DNA of 64,000 nt from positions 1 to 64,000 of the forward strand of contig NZ_BBCJ01000020.1 in assembly GCF_001311985.1 (NCBI RefSeq), read 5' to 3'. Positions 1 to 9,036 of this stretch are shown one piece after another. The translations under genes were made by a program, and so were the position numbers. The first letter of the stretch is position 1. Every line of letters starts with the position of its first letter. Below the pieces are notes generated by a model. That model saw nothing but the letters and a program-made list of their open reading frames with translations, ran no database searches and was not told the DNA's origin. This DNA comes from Geotalea toluenoxydans JCM 15764 (GTDB lineage Bacteria > Desulfobacterota > Desulfuromonadia > Geobacterales > Geobacteraceae).

Positions 1-1752
1 CTGCGTCATGCCCTTCGCGTGCCTTGGCAGTCTCAGATCATGAAAGTTGTTACCGATCTGAATCAGAACATCTACGCCATAGGAAAAATGGGTGGCATAT
101 ATGCCAATTCGACCTATTACCGCAAGTTCAGTAAGGATCTAATCCCTCTTGTCAACGGTTATGCGTACATCGATAATAATTTCAAGACCACTGCAATCGC
201 GGTGGATACACAGGGTCATGTGTTCGGTAGTGGCTATGAAACTGTTTACAATCCAACAAGCGGCCATAATGATATTTATCGCACGATGAAAGTTTTCGAT
301 TCAAATCTGAACATACTGTGTGACGACAAAACGTATATGACGTCGCTGACGCAGTATACGGATCCCACTCCTTATGGTTTCAATGCCATTGCCATCGGGC
401 CGGACGAAAAGGCTTATCTGGCTGGAAGCCAGGACAAAAGTTTTGGTGTGATGGCATATAATGCACAGTGCCAGCCCCAGTGGCTAGACGCTGCCGGGAA
501 TCCTGCCTTCCTGAAAGCGCAGGTGGATTCTTCGAATTTCAGCAATGCCGCCACAATTGACAACGATAACAATCTGATCATAGCCGGCCGGAAGTCCGAC
601 CAGGTAGCCACTGATGCGGCTACAGTAAAGTTCGCACCAGTGGTGGCGCCAACATCTTCGGACTTGGTTATTTCAGCTTTGTTCGCCCCGAACGCCCTAA
701 AAACAGGACAAACTTTTAACGCGGGCGGATACTTGAGAAACCAGGGCACCGGGCCAACGGGCGATGCCGTTTCCGGTGCCCACTGGCTTGGTTTATATCT
801 CTCTACCGATAACATCATCAACCGGCAAGATATCCTGTTGTGCCGCACCCCGGTTGTCGCCCAGGCCGGCAGCCAAACACTGACATATCACTGCGATGGA
901 ACGCCTCCCGCCAACCTCCTCACAGGGACATACCATGTAGGCGTGATTACTGACGACGGCAACCTGATCTCCGAAACGGACGAAACCAACAACACCCATT
1001 CTGAACAATTGCAGTACACGGCACTGCCCGATTTTGTTGTCATAAGTGGCACTGCTCCGACAAGCGCCGAAAATGGGCAACCGATTACTGTGACCGCCAC
1101 CATCAAGAATCAAGGGGCTGGAGCAGCCACCAGTACAACGGCAGGGATATATATATCTTCGGACAGCGACTTCGCAACGAGCGACACGCTGGTCTGTACC
1201 GCCGAAGTTGGTACTCTTGCACCAGGTGCGTCACAAAACGTATCTTGTACAGGGATCATCCCAATGAATACTTATGGCGGAAGCGTCCATATCGGTGTTC
1301 TGGCTGACAATACCAATGCTGATGAAGAGACCAACGAAACTAACAATAGTTGGTCACAGGCTTTTAGTCTTACCGCACTTCCTGACTTGGTGATTTCGAC
1401 GGCAGTCAGCCCTGCAACTGCGCAGAGAGGTGAGCAGATTACAGTTAGCGGAACAGTATCGAACCAGGGGTACGGGGCAACGGGTGCCCAATACTCCGGT
1501 TATTATTTTGTGAGTATGTATCTTTCCCAGGACAACGTGATTACTTCGACAGACACAGCACTTTGTAGTGTTGGATTCGGAACTACGCCTGCGAACACTA
1601 CTTTACCCTTTAGCTGCACTGCTACGATCGCCGCATCCCTTGCTGCCGGTAACTATTATGTCGGTTTTGTTGCGGACAGTTATGGAAACGGTGTGGTTGA
1701 ATCCGACGAGACCAATAATAATAAGGTCACTGCAATAGCAATTACACAGTAG
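1..1752 (+). CDS. Secreted CARDB-repeat protein, 5' end outside window
   Basis: The frame is open from the first base, so the true start lies upstream. The first internal start-like codon is GTG at 19, but nothing marks it as the initiator. The first ~200 residues carry repeated short strands of the type VDTQGHVFGSG and IDNDNNLIIAGRK, as in beta-propeller-like (delta-60/SBBP) repeats. After this come three tandem CARDB (cell-adhesion-related, bacterial) Ig-like domains. Each opens with D(F/L)V(V/I)S and closes with an ETNN motif (SETDETNN, EETNETNN, ESDETNN). Such proteins are exported and often act in surface adhesion; the specific role is unknown. The gene ends at a strong bidirectional terminator and converges on the merA-like gene. 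The domain call is firm and the function is inference. Confidence 0.8.
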   Translation: MRHALRVPWQSQIMKVVTDLNQNIYAIGKMGGIYANSTYYRKFSKDLIPLVNGYAYIDNNFKTTAIAVDTQGHVFGSGYETVYNPTSGHNDIYRTMKVFDSNLNILCDDKTYMTSLTQYTDPTPYGFNAIAIGPDEKAYLAGSQDKSFGVMAYNAQCQPQWLDAAGNPAFLKAQVDSSNFSNAATIDNDNNLIIAGRKSDQVATDAATVKFAPVVAPTSSDLVISALFAPNALKTGQTFNAGGYLRNQGTGPTGDAVSGAHWLGLYLSTDNIINRQDILLCRTPVVAQAGSQTLTYHCDGTPPANLLTGTYHVGVITDDGNLISETDETNNTHSEQLQYTALPDFVVISGTAPTSAENGQPITVTATIKNQGAGAATSTTAGIYISSDSDFATSDTLVCTAEVGTLAPGASQNVSCTGIIPMNTYGGSVHIGVLADNTNADEETNETNNSWSQAFSLTALPDLVISTAVSPATAQRGEQITVSGTVSNQGYGATGAQYSGYYFVSMYLSQDNVITSTDTALCSVGFGTTPANTTLPFSCTATIAASLAAGNYYVGFVADSYGNGVVESDETNNNKVTAIAITQ

Positions 1753-1780
1753 CATCGCCGTTACAGGCTGTTGACAGCAA

Positions 1781-1814
1781 AAATGGGGCATGACGCTAAC
1801 ATCATGCCCCATTT
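1781..1814. terminator. Bidirectional rho-independent terminator
   Basis: A perfect 13-bp inverted repeat (AAATGGGGCATGA with its complement) encloses an 8-base loop. A-rich sequence lies on the left and TTTACTTTT on the right. It sits between two convergent genes, so it can serve both. Confidence 0.85.
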
Positions 1815-1823
1815 ACTTTTCCT

Positions 1824-3226
1824 CTACTCGGCGCAACAGGACAGTCGGCTGATGTCGCGGCTGAAACCCTGGGCGCAGAGGCGCAGTCCTTCGGCCATGG
1901 AGGGGTAGACGTGGAGCATGGAGGCAAGGTCGTCGACGGTGAGTTTGCACTGGATGGCCAGGGCGGCCTCGTTGATGACATCCGCCCCGCGGTGGCAGCA
2001 TAGATGGATGCCCAGCAGCCGGCCGCTTTCCGCATCGGCAACCATCTTGATGGCGCCATGGGTATCTCCTGTCACATGGGCCTTGGGCACGGCGGCTATG
2101 GGCATGGTATTGACGGTGACGGAGAAACCGGCCTTGCGGGCTGCACCTTCCGTGTAGCGACCATGGCCACTTCCGGATCAGTAAAGATAGCCATGGGGAC
2201 AGAATGGTAGTCCATGAGACAGCCGCAGCCGGGATTTACCATGTTATCTATGGCTACTATCCCTTCCCGTGCGCCGACCGTGGCGATCATCATCCCCCCC
2301 ACGATGTCGCCGGCGGCCCAGATGCCCGGCACATTGGTGCGCATCTGCCCATCGACCCGGATAAAACCTTTACCGTCCAGCTCAATCCCGGTCTTTTCCA
2401 GACCGATGTCTGCCGTGGCCGGTGCGGTGCCGACGGCAACCAGCAGTTTTTCCGCCCTGAACCGCTGTGTGGTTCCGTCAACTTCGGCTTCAATTATCGT
2501 TGTATTACCATCCTGGCTTACGGAGCAGGTCGAGGCATTGACGACGATCTGCATCCCCTCTGCTGCCAATGCTTCCTGCATGGCCATGACTATTTCTTCC
2601 TCGACCATGGGGAGCAGGCGCCTGCCATGCTCCAGCACCGTTACCCGGCTTCCCATTCTCAGGTACATCTGCCCGAGCTCAACGGCGATGACGCCACCAC
2701 CGATGATAACCAGTGATTCGGGGATCGTTTTCAACAGGAGAGCGCTTCTGCTGGTGAGATACTGGATCTTGTCCAGTCCGGGAACAGCGATGGTGCGGGG
2801 GTGGCCGCCGGCCGCGATCAGTATTCTCCGGCTGCGAAAGACCTGCTCTTCCACTTGAACGGCATCGGGAGCGATAAATCGTGCCGTCCCTTTTACCACT
2901 TCCACCTTGGGCGCCTTCTTGAGCACGTCCAGATATCTGGTTTGCCGAAGATGGTTTACAACCTGATCTTTATAGGCAAAGAACAGCGGAGAATCAATGC
3001 CGTCGGTTGCCGTACCGGTCCCCATTTGTGCGCCGGCCATGGCCATGTGGCGCACAAAGGAGCCATGGATCAAAGTCTTGCTAGGTATGCAGCCCCAATT
3101 GATGCACGTTCCCCCAAGAACGCTCTTTTCGATCATCTTCACCCGCAGCCCCAGGGATTGGGCGCGCAGGGCAGCGGCAAAGGCGGTGGAACCGGAACCA
3201 ACGATGATTACCTCTTCAGCGGACAT
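1824..3226 (-). CDS. merA: MerA-type mercuric reductase (FAD/NAD-dependent), frameshifted
   Basis: This is a pyridine nucleotide-disulfide oxidoreductase of the MerA type, which reduces Hg(II) to Hg(0) with NAD(P)H in the cytoplasm. The N-terminus has the FAD-binding VIIVGSGSTA loop and then the redox-active pair in GGTCINWGCIPSK. A second GGGVIAVELG nucleotide fold and the AAGD motif follow. The C-terminus ends in LSCCAE, the vicinal cysteine pair that hands Hg(II) to the active site in MerA and is absent from dihydrolipoamide dehydrogenases. There is no N-terminal HMA domain. The start ATG at 3226 follows GGGAGG by six bases. A one-base loss near 2156 splits the frame; restoring it joins EVAMV directly to TEGAARKAGFSV. 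No merR, merT or merP is visible nearby, so the physiological substrate is less certain than the family. Confidence 0.8.
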
Positions 3227-3484
3227 GCACATCCTCCCTGGCAACTAAGTTTACTTCAACCTCGACCCCTGGCAATGGGTGCTTTGAAAACAACCGGCAG
3301 GGCTGCATTGCGAAATCACCAGGCACCTGACTCTTCAGCCGCTTCCCAGTACCCGGGTGGAGATCTTGCAGAAATTGGCGAGGTCCTTTTTCATGGCGTT
3401 TTTGCAAAGCCCTGATAAAGGATGATTGACAGCGGAGTCAACATGATGTGGAATAGGGATTCTTTTTGGAGAATGGGGGTTGCC

Positions 3485-5504
3485 ATGGACAAGCAGCGGC
3501 TTACAGTGGAACAGATGCGGTTGGGGGCAAATACACTGAGGATGCTGGCGGTTGATGCCGTGGAGAAGGCAAATTCCGGCCATCCTGGGCTTCCCATGGG
3601 GGCTGCCGATTATGCCTTCACCCTGTGGCACCACCATCTGCGTTTCAACTGCGAGAAGCCGGACTGGCCCAACCGTGATCGTTTCATCCTCTCGGCCGGG
3701 CACGGTCCATGCTCCTTTACGGGCTGCTCCACCTGTTCGGTTTCGACCTGCCGATGGACGAGCTGAAAAACTTCCGCCAATGGGGAAGCCGTACTCCGGG
3801 ACACCCCGAACATGGCCATACTCCCGGTGTTGAAGTTACCACCGGCCCCTTGGGCCAAGGGTTTGCCAACGGCGTCGGTATGGCCCTGGCGGCAAAGATG
3901 GCTGCCGCAAGATTCAACGACGACACGTTCTCTCCCATTGACCACCGCATTTATGCCATTGTCAGCGATGGAGACCTCATGGAGGGCATCAGTTCGGAAG
4001 CGGCTTCCCTTGCCGGTCATCTGAAACTGGGCAACATCGTATACATATATGACGACAACGGCATTACCATCGAGGGGAAGACCGAGCTTGCCTTTTCCGA
4101 GAACGTCGGCAAAAAATTCACGGCCTTGGGCTGGCATGTGCAGCGCATCGACGGCCACGACTTTGACCAGATAGAGGCGGCCTTGGGTGCGGCCCGCTCG
4201 GAGAAGGAATCCCCTTCTTTGATCATCGCCCGGACATATTGCCCATGGCAGCCCGAATAAAGCTGATTCGGCGGCGGCCCACGGTTCTCCACTCGGTGCC
4301 GAGGAGGCGCTGGCAACACGCCAGGCTCTGGGCTGGCCGAAAGAAACGTTTCATGTGCCTGCTGAAGTGCGGGCCCTATGCCGGCGGCGGACAGAGGAAC
4401 TGAAGGGAGAATACGCCGCGTGGCAGAAAGGCCTCCAACAATGGCAGCGGCGCAATCCTGAAAAGGCAGCCCTGTGGGAGGAGATGTGGCAGCGCCGGGT
4501 GCCGGTTGAACTGGGGGCGAAGCTGCTGAACGCATCGGCCGGAGCCGAGGGGGCGACCCGCTCCCTTTCCGGGCGCGTCATCCAGCAGGCGGCTGCACTG
4601 ATACCGGCCCTGGTTGGGGGCTCTGCCGACCTGGAGCCATCCAACAACACCGGTATCAAGGGCGCAGGTTCCATAGCCGCCGGATCCTTTGCCGGGCGCA
4701 ATATCCATTTCGGCATCCGCGAACACGCCATGGCTGCCATGATGAGCGGCATGGCCCTCTATGGTTGTTTTATCCCCTTTGGCGGTACCTTTCTCGCCTT
4801 TTCCGACTACTGCCGCCCTTCCATCCGCTTGGCCGCCCTGATGGGGCTGCAGGTCGTCTATGTCTTCACCCATGATTCAATACTGCTCGGCGAGGATGGG
4901 CCGACCCATCAGCCGGTGGAACAGCTCTCGGCGCTACGTCTCATTCCCAATCTTACTGTTTTTCGCCCCGCAGACGGCACGGAAACGGCCATGGCCTGGA
5001 ATGCGGCCCTGGCGAAAAATCAGGCCCGACGGCATTGATTCTGACCAGGCAGAAGGTGCCGACCCTGCTCCGTAAAGATGCCTTCGATCCGAAAGCGGTC
5101 CTGCGGGGGGCATATGTGGTGGAAACCGCGGATGCTCCGCTGGTAACCATCATGGCCAGCGGCTCCGAGGTCTCGCTGGCATGGCAGCCGGAAATCTCCT
5201 GGCGAAACAGGGCCTTGGCGCCAGGATTGTCTCAATACCCTGTCTGGAGACCTTCCTGGCCCAGCCGGCGCGCTACCGCCAGTCGGTGCTGGGGGGACGA
5301 TCGGTGCGGGTGGCTGTGGAGGCCGGACACGGGGCACTCTGGTGGCGGCTTCTGGGCAGAAACGGCCTCTTCATCGGCGTGGATTCATTCGGGGCGTCTG
5401 CCCCCGACAGGGTGCTGGCGGAAAAATACGGTCTGACGCCTGAGTCGGTGGCAGAGCGGATCGTAAAACATCTCGCACCCCCCTCACTCCCCCCTATTTT
5501 ATAG
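3485..5504 (+). CDS. tkt: Transketolase, frameshifted
   Basis: This is a thiamine-diphosphate transketolase moving two-carbon units between sugar phosphates in the non-oxidative pentose phosphate pathway. Visible family motifs are [11 protein letters not shown] near the N-terminus, TTGPLGQG, the ThDP-binding [32 protein letters not shown] and [19 protein letters not shown]. The reading frame breaks at about 3708, 4236, 5022 and 5181. Each break is repaired by one base (two at 4236), and the order of motifs is that of an undamaged enzyme, so sequence error is more likely than decay. The start at 3485 ([10 protein letters not shown]) is preferred to 3473, which lies too close to the GGAG at 3468. 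The Crp-like regulator follows 21 bases downstream. Confidence 0.9.
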
Positions 5505-5525
5505 GGGAATCAAAAAGGAGTACCA

Positions 5526-6215
5526 ATGGAAATTCCGCAAATTCTGAAGAAATCCCTGCTCTTTTCCGGGTTGGATGACGAGAACCTGGCCCAGGTGGAG
5601 GCGATTGCCGTGAAACGTCCTTTTGCCAAGGGGGAATCCCTCTTTACGGACGGGGAGGTTGCCAATGGCTTCTATCTTCTGGCTGAAGGTTCCATGAAAT
5701 TGTGTAAAATTTCCCCAGATGGCAGGGAGAAAGTGTTACATTTTGTCCATGCCGGGGAAACCTTTGCCGAGGCCGCCTTTTTCGGCGACGGCAAATATCC
5801 CGCCGAGGCCAAGGCCATGGAGAACGGCGAGGCGATTTTCTTCCCCCGCGAAGCTTTCATGGGGCTTCTGGAGAGAAATCCACGTTTCTCCCTCAATCTG
5901 ATAGTGTCCCTTTCCCTTCTGCTTCGCCGGTTTGCCAGGCAGATCGAAGAACTTTCCTTTGCCGATGTGCCGGCGCGGCTTGCCGCTTACCTGGTTGAAC
6001 TGGCGGAAAGGAAATCCACCTCTTTTCAGGGCAAGACCTATATCGATCTGGACATGAAAAAGGGGGAACTGGCATCCCGTTTGGGGACGGTCAGCGAGAC
6101 TCTGTCCCGCACCTTCAGGAAGCTGAAGGAGGAGGGGCTTATAGAGGTGGATGGCGGACGGGTGGTCGTCCATGATATGGAGCGGTTGAAGGGGCTGATA
6201 GGAAAGGGTTCCTAG
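5526..6215 (+). CDS. Crp/Fnr-family transcriptional regulator
   Basis: This cytoplasmic regulator has 229 residues, the usual family length. An N-terminal cyclic-nucleotide-binding-type beta barrel spans roughly residues 12-125 (FTDGEVANGFYLLAEG, PDGREKVLHF). A dimerisation helix follows, then a C-terminal winged helix with the recognition segment LGTVSETLSRTFRKLKEEGLI. No cysteine cluster is present at the N-terminus, so it is not an oxygen-sensing FNR with an iron-sulfur cluster; the effector cannot be read from sequence. AAGGAG lies six bases before the ATG. It follows transketolase closely and may be co-transcribed with it. Its stop overlaps the stop of the convergent DUF523 gene. Confidence 0.85.
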   Translation: MEIPQILKKSLLFSGLDDENLAQVEAIAVKRPFAKGESLFTDGEVANGFYLLAEGSMKLCKISPDGREKVLHFVHAGETFAEAAFFGDGKYPAEAKAMENGEAIFFPREAFMGLLERNPRFSLNLIVSLSLLLRRFARQIEELSFADVPARLAAYLVELAERKSTSFQGKTYIDLDMKKGELASRLGTVSETLSRTFRKLKEEGLIEVDGGRVVVHDMERLKGLIGKGS

Positions 6216-6744
6216 TCTGTGTCGTGATAGTCCAGCACTCGCTGGATGAAGAATTCACGGACAGCCGTCAGGTGCAGCGTTTCCTCTTCTTCCATGGGCA
6301 TCAGCGGGAATTGGCGGACCATGGCTTCGGCAAACAATCCCCTGCCGGTTGCGGCGGAAACTCCTTCATTGAAGACCTCTACCCGGCAAAGCCCGCAGCT
6401 GGGCGATCTCGCCTTGAAAATGAACCCTGACAAAGCCAGTCCTGTCAGCCGTATGACTTCCATCCGGCAGAAATGCTGCATCGGGACAGTCAGGTTCTGG
6501 CGGGTTCTTATTACCATCAGGTTCGCTCCGCCGGATTCCCTTCCAGGCGCATGGCATCCCTTGGTGTGGGCAGGCCGCAGCCTGTTTCGGGGCATACTCC
6601 GACCAGGGTAAAGAGCCTACCCAGGATACCGGTGATGGCGGGATCAAGCTTATGCCCGCCATTGTAGCGGACCTTCTCTCCCAGCAAACATGCGCTGACG
6701 CCGATCTTTAATTTGTTTTCGGGCCTGCGGTCCTCAAGTTCCAT
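6212..6744 (-). CDS. DUF523 family protein, frameshifted
   Basis: The N-terminus reads IGVSACLLGEKVRYNGG, the signature opening of DUF523 (YbbK-like) proteins. VCPETGCGLPTPR follows, and further on ARSPSCG, the second conserved cysteine site. The frame is interrupted near 6524: the first 70 residues lie in one frame and LMVIRTRQNLTV onward in the next, and one added base rejoins them. The restored protein is about 177 residues. The biochemical role of the family is not established. The ATG at 6744 is preceded by AAAGGAA. The gene is convergent with the Crp-like regulator and overlaps its last bases. Confidence 0.75.
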
Positions 6745-6869
6745 TTATTAAGTTTCCTTTTGGCCTGTGCGCTGGCCGTATGGGTCCGCGCTCTATTGGA
6801 AGGGACTGTGGCCGTTTCCGCACAATATATCATGCTGATATTATTTTAATGGCGAAAATCTTAGTCGGC

Positions 6870-6897
6870 TTGAAAAAACAGTCCATGCTGTTATACT
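6870..6897 (+). promoter_or_regulatory. Probable sigma-70 promoter of the histidine kinase operon
   Basis: TTGAAA at 6870-6875 and TATACT at 6892-6897 are separated by 16 bases in an AT-rich spacer, about 110 bases before the proposed TTG start. This is the best match in the 262-base gap between the divergent DUF523 gene and the kinase. Confidence 0.5.
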
Positions 6898-7006
6898 TTT
6901 GCAGTTTCCGCACCCTGATAGGTTATTTAACAGGAAACACCGCACGAGTAGTGACCTGCCAAACTGTTAACTTTGCCGATTGCTGAACTTGCTTCACGGA
7001 GGTTGC

Positions 7007-8637
7007 TTGGACTGGGAGTGTTGCTGGACGAAGAAAGAAATATCCTCCGCAGATTGTCCATATATCATGGAGGGGGAGGAGATGCTCTATGGTGCGCTGC
7101 AGCAGCGAATCATGGAGAAATGCCTGGAGTGTCCCCGGTTCAAGAATGACATGGAGCGCCTGAAGGATTCGGGAGCCCCCCTGTCCGCTATTCTGCCGCT
7201 GATCGTGGCCGAGTATCAGGAACAGAGGGCCAGGATGGCCTCCATGACTAACTTTGTCAACCGAAAGACGCGGGAGATGAAGTTCCTCCATGAACTCAGC
7301 GTGGTGCTGCAGACGTCCATGGACCTGGACGAGGTCCTGTCGGTGGCAATGACGGCCATTACCGCCGGCAAGGGGTTCGGCATGAATCGGGCCTTTCTGC
7401 TCATGCTGACAAGGATCGCCAATATCTGAAGGGATATCTGGGGGTGGGGCCTAGAAACTACGAAGAGGCGTGGCAGATCTGGCAGGATATAGATCGAACC
7501 AATGATTCCCTGCATGGCATGGCGAGGAATTTCCAGAAGACCAAGCTGTCGTCGGAAAAGGTCAAGTTCCAGGATATCCTGGAGAGGCTGTCAGTGCCGC
7601 TCACCGATGAAACGCACATTCTGAACCGAGCACTGAGGGGGAAAAAACCGTTACTGGTGGAGGATGCCCTTCACAATCCGGATGTTGATCCTGCACTGGC
7701 GGCGGTTCTCGGTGTGGACTGTTTCCTGGTTACGCCGCTCATTTCGCGAAAGCGGCGCATCGGGGTCATCGTTGCCGATAACTGCGTCACCCACAAGCCG
7801 ATCACTGTTCAGGACATGCAGTCCATGGAAACCTTTGCCTTCCCCGTGGCCTTTGCCCTGGAACGGGCGTCTCTGCACGAGCGGCTCAGGGAGGAACTGA
7901 CCAAACTGACTGCTGCCAACGTGAAACTCAAGGAGCAGCAGGAACTGATCGTCAAGATGGAAAAAATGGCACTGGTGGGGAAGATCACTTCCAGCATCGC
8001 CCATTCCATCAGAAACCCGCTTATGATAATAGGCGGTTTTGCCCGCTCGTTGCTGAAGAACAGTGACGAGAACGACAAGAGAAGGGCGCAGATCGAGACC
8101 ATAGTTGCCGAAGCAAAGCAGCTGGAAAATGTGCTTGCAGAAGTGCTCAGCTATTCGGATTCCCTGTTTCCCGCCATGGACATGTGGGATGTGAACCAGC
8201 TGGTAAGCTCCGTTTATGTGGAAATGCTTGAGCGGCTGAAGCAGCGGGGCATCAGCAGTTATCTCGATCTGGCCGCCGACCTGCCCATGGTATGGATCGA
8301 CTATAAACAGATAAGCTACTGTGTCAGGGCTCTCATTATCAATTCCATGGAGGTCCTGACGGATAACGGTGAGATCCGGCTCAAGACCAGCCAGGAGAGG
8401 GATTCAGTAGTGGTGGAAATAAGCGATACCGGTCCGGCCATGCCGAAAGAGATTCGGGAATCATTGACCACTCCCTTTGTCGATACCCAGGAGCTTGGCA
8501 CGGGCACCGGCTTGCCCGTTTGCCGGGCAATCCTGGAGCGGCACGGCAACGAGTTCATTATTGAAGACCGTCCCGGCGGCGGAACGGTCTATAAAATGAA
8601 ACTACCCATCAAGAAAGGAGAAAGCTTAAATGAGTAA
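7007..8637 (+). CDS. GAF-domain sensor histidine kinase, frameshifted
   Basis: This soluble sensor kinase has no membrane segment. A cysteine-rich N-terminus (CCW, CPYI, then EKCLECPRF) precedes a GAF domain of about 150 residues. A coiled coil (LTAANVKLKEQQELIVKMEKM) leads to the phosphoacceptor helix HSIRNP and a HATPase domain with INSMEVL, SDTGPAMP and LGTGTGLPV. The frame breaks near 7406 and one restored base gives LLMLDKDRQYLKGYLG across the join. TTG at 7007 is taken as start because GGAGG at 6998-7002 precedes it and no ATG or GTG fits. The response regulator overlaps its last eight bases, so the two are surely one operon. The early cysteines may bind metal or a cluster, which is inference. 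Confidence 0.85.
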
Positions 8638-9004
8638 ACTACTGGTGGTGGACGATGAGGCCAATATCAGGCTGCTCTATTCGCAGGAGCTTGCCGACGA
8701 GGGCTATGAGGTGATCACTGCCGCTACTGCCGCAGAGGCGGTTGAGCAGCTTAAAGCAAATGGGGTGGACCTGGTCATTCTGGACATAAAGCTGAAGAAT
8801 GAAAGTGGCATAGAACTGCTTCAGCAGATAGTCAAAGATCGCCACGAACTGCCGGTAATCTTATCCAGCGCTTTTTCCTTTTACAAGGATGATTTCTCCG
8901 CCTGGCTTGCCGATGCCTATGTGGTTAAATCCAGCGACTTGCAGGAGCTGAAGGATGAGATACGACGGGTGTTGGAAAAGAAAGGGCGAATAAAATCCAA
9001 TTGA
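8630..9004 (+). CDS. Single-domain response regulator (CheY-like)
   Basis: This 124-residue protein consists only of a receiver domain. The acidic pair VVDDEAN sits at the N-terminus, the phosphoacceptor aspartate lies in DLVILDIKL, and a conserved lysine is in YVVKSS. There is no output domain, so it probably acts by protein contact or phosphotransfer. Its ATG lies inside the end of the upstream kinase, with AAAGGAG just before it, which implies translational coupling and a cognate pair. Confidence 0.9.
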   Translation: MSKLLVVDDEANIRLLYSQELADEGYEVITAATAAEAVEQLKANGVDLVILDIKLKNESGIELLQQIVKDRHELPVILSSAFSFYKDDFSAWLADAYVVKSSDLQELKDEIRRVLEKKGRIKSN

Positions 9005-9036
9005 ATGTCAATTTAATGTAAAGGAGTGATGTTTCT

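Noticed and set aside
3245-3484. GEMM (c-di-GMP) riboswitch before transketolase
   Set aside because: A GCAAAGCC string occurs at about 3411, but the paired GGCAAACC element and the expected helices are absent. The same string near 23520 also lacks them.
3709-5504. Transketolase as a decayed pseudogene or split N- and C-terminal subunits
   Set aside because: Four small breaks interrupt it without loss of any motif, and none falls at the natural boundary between the two transketolase halves used by split enzymes.
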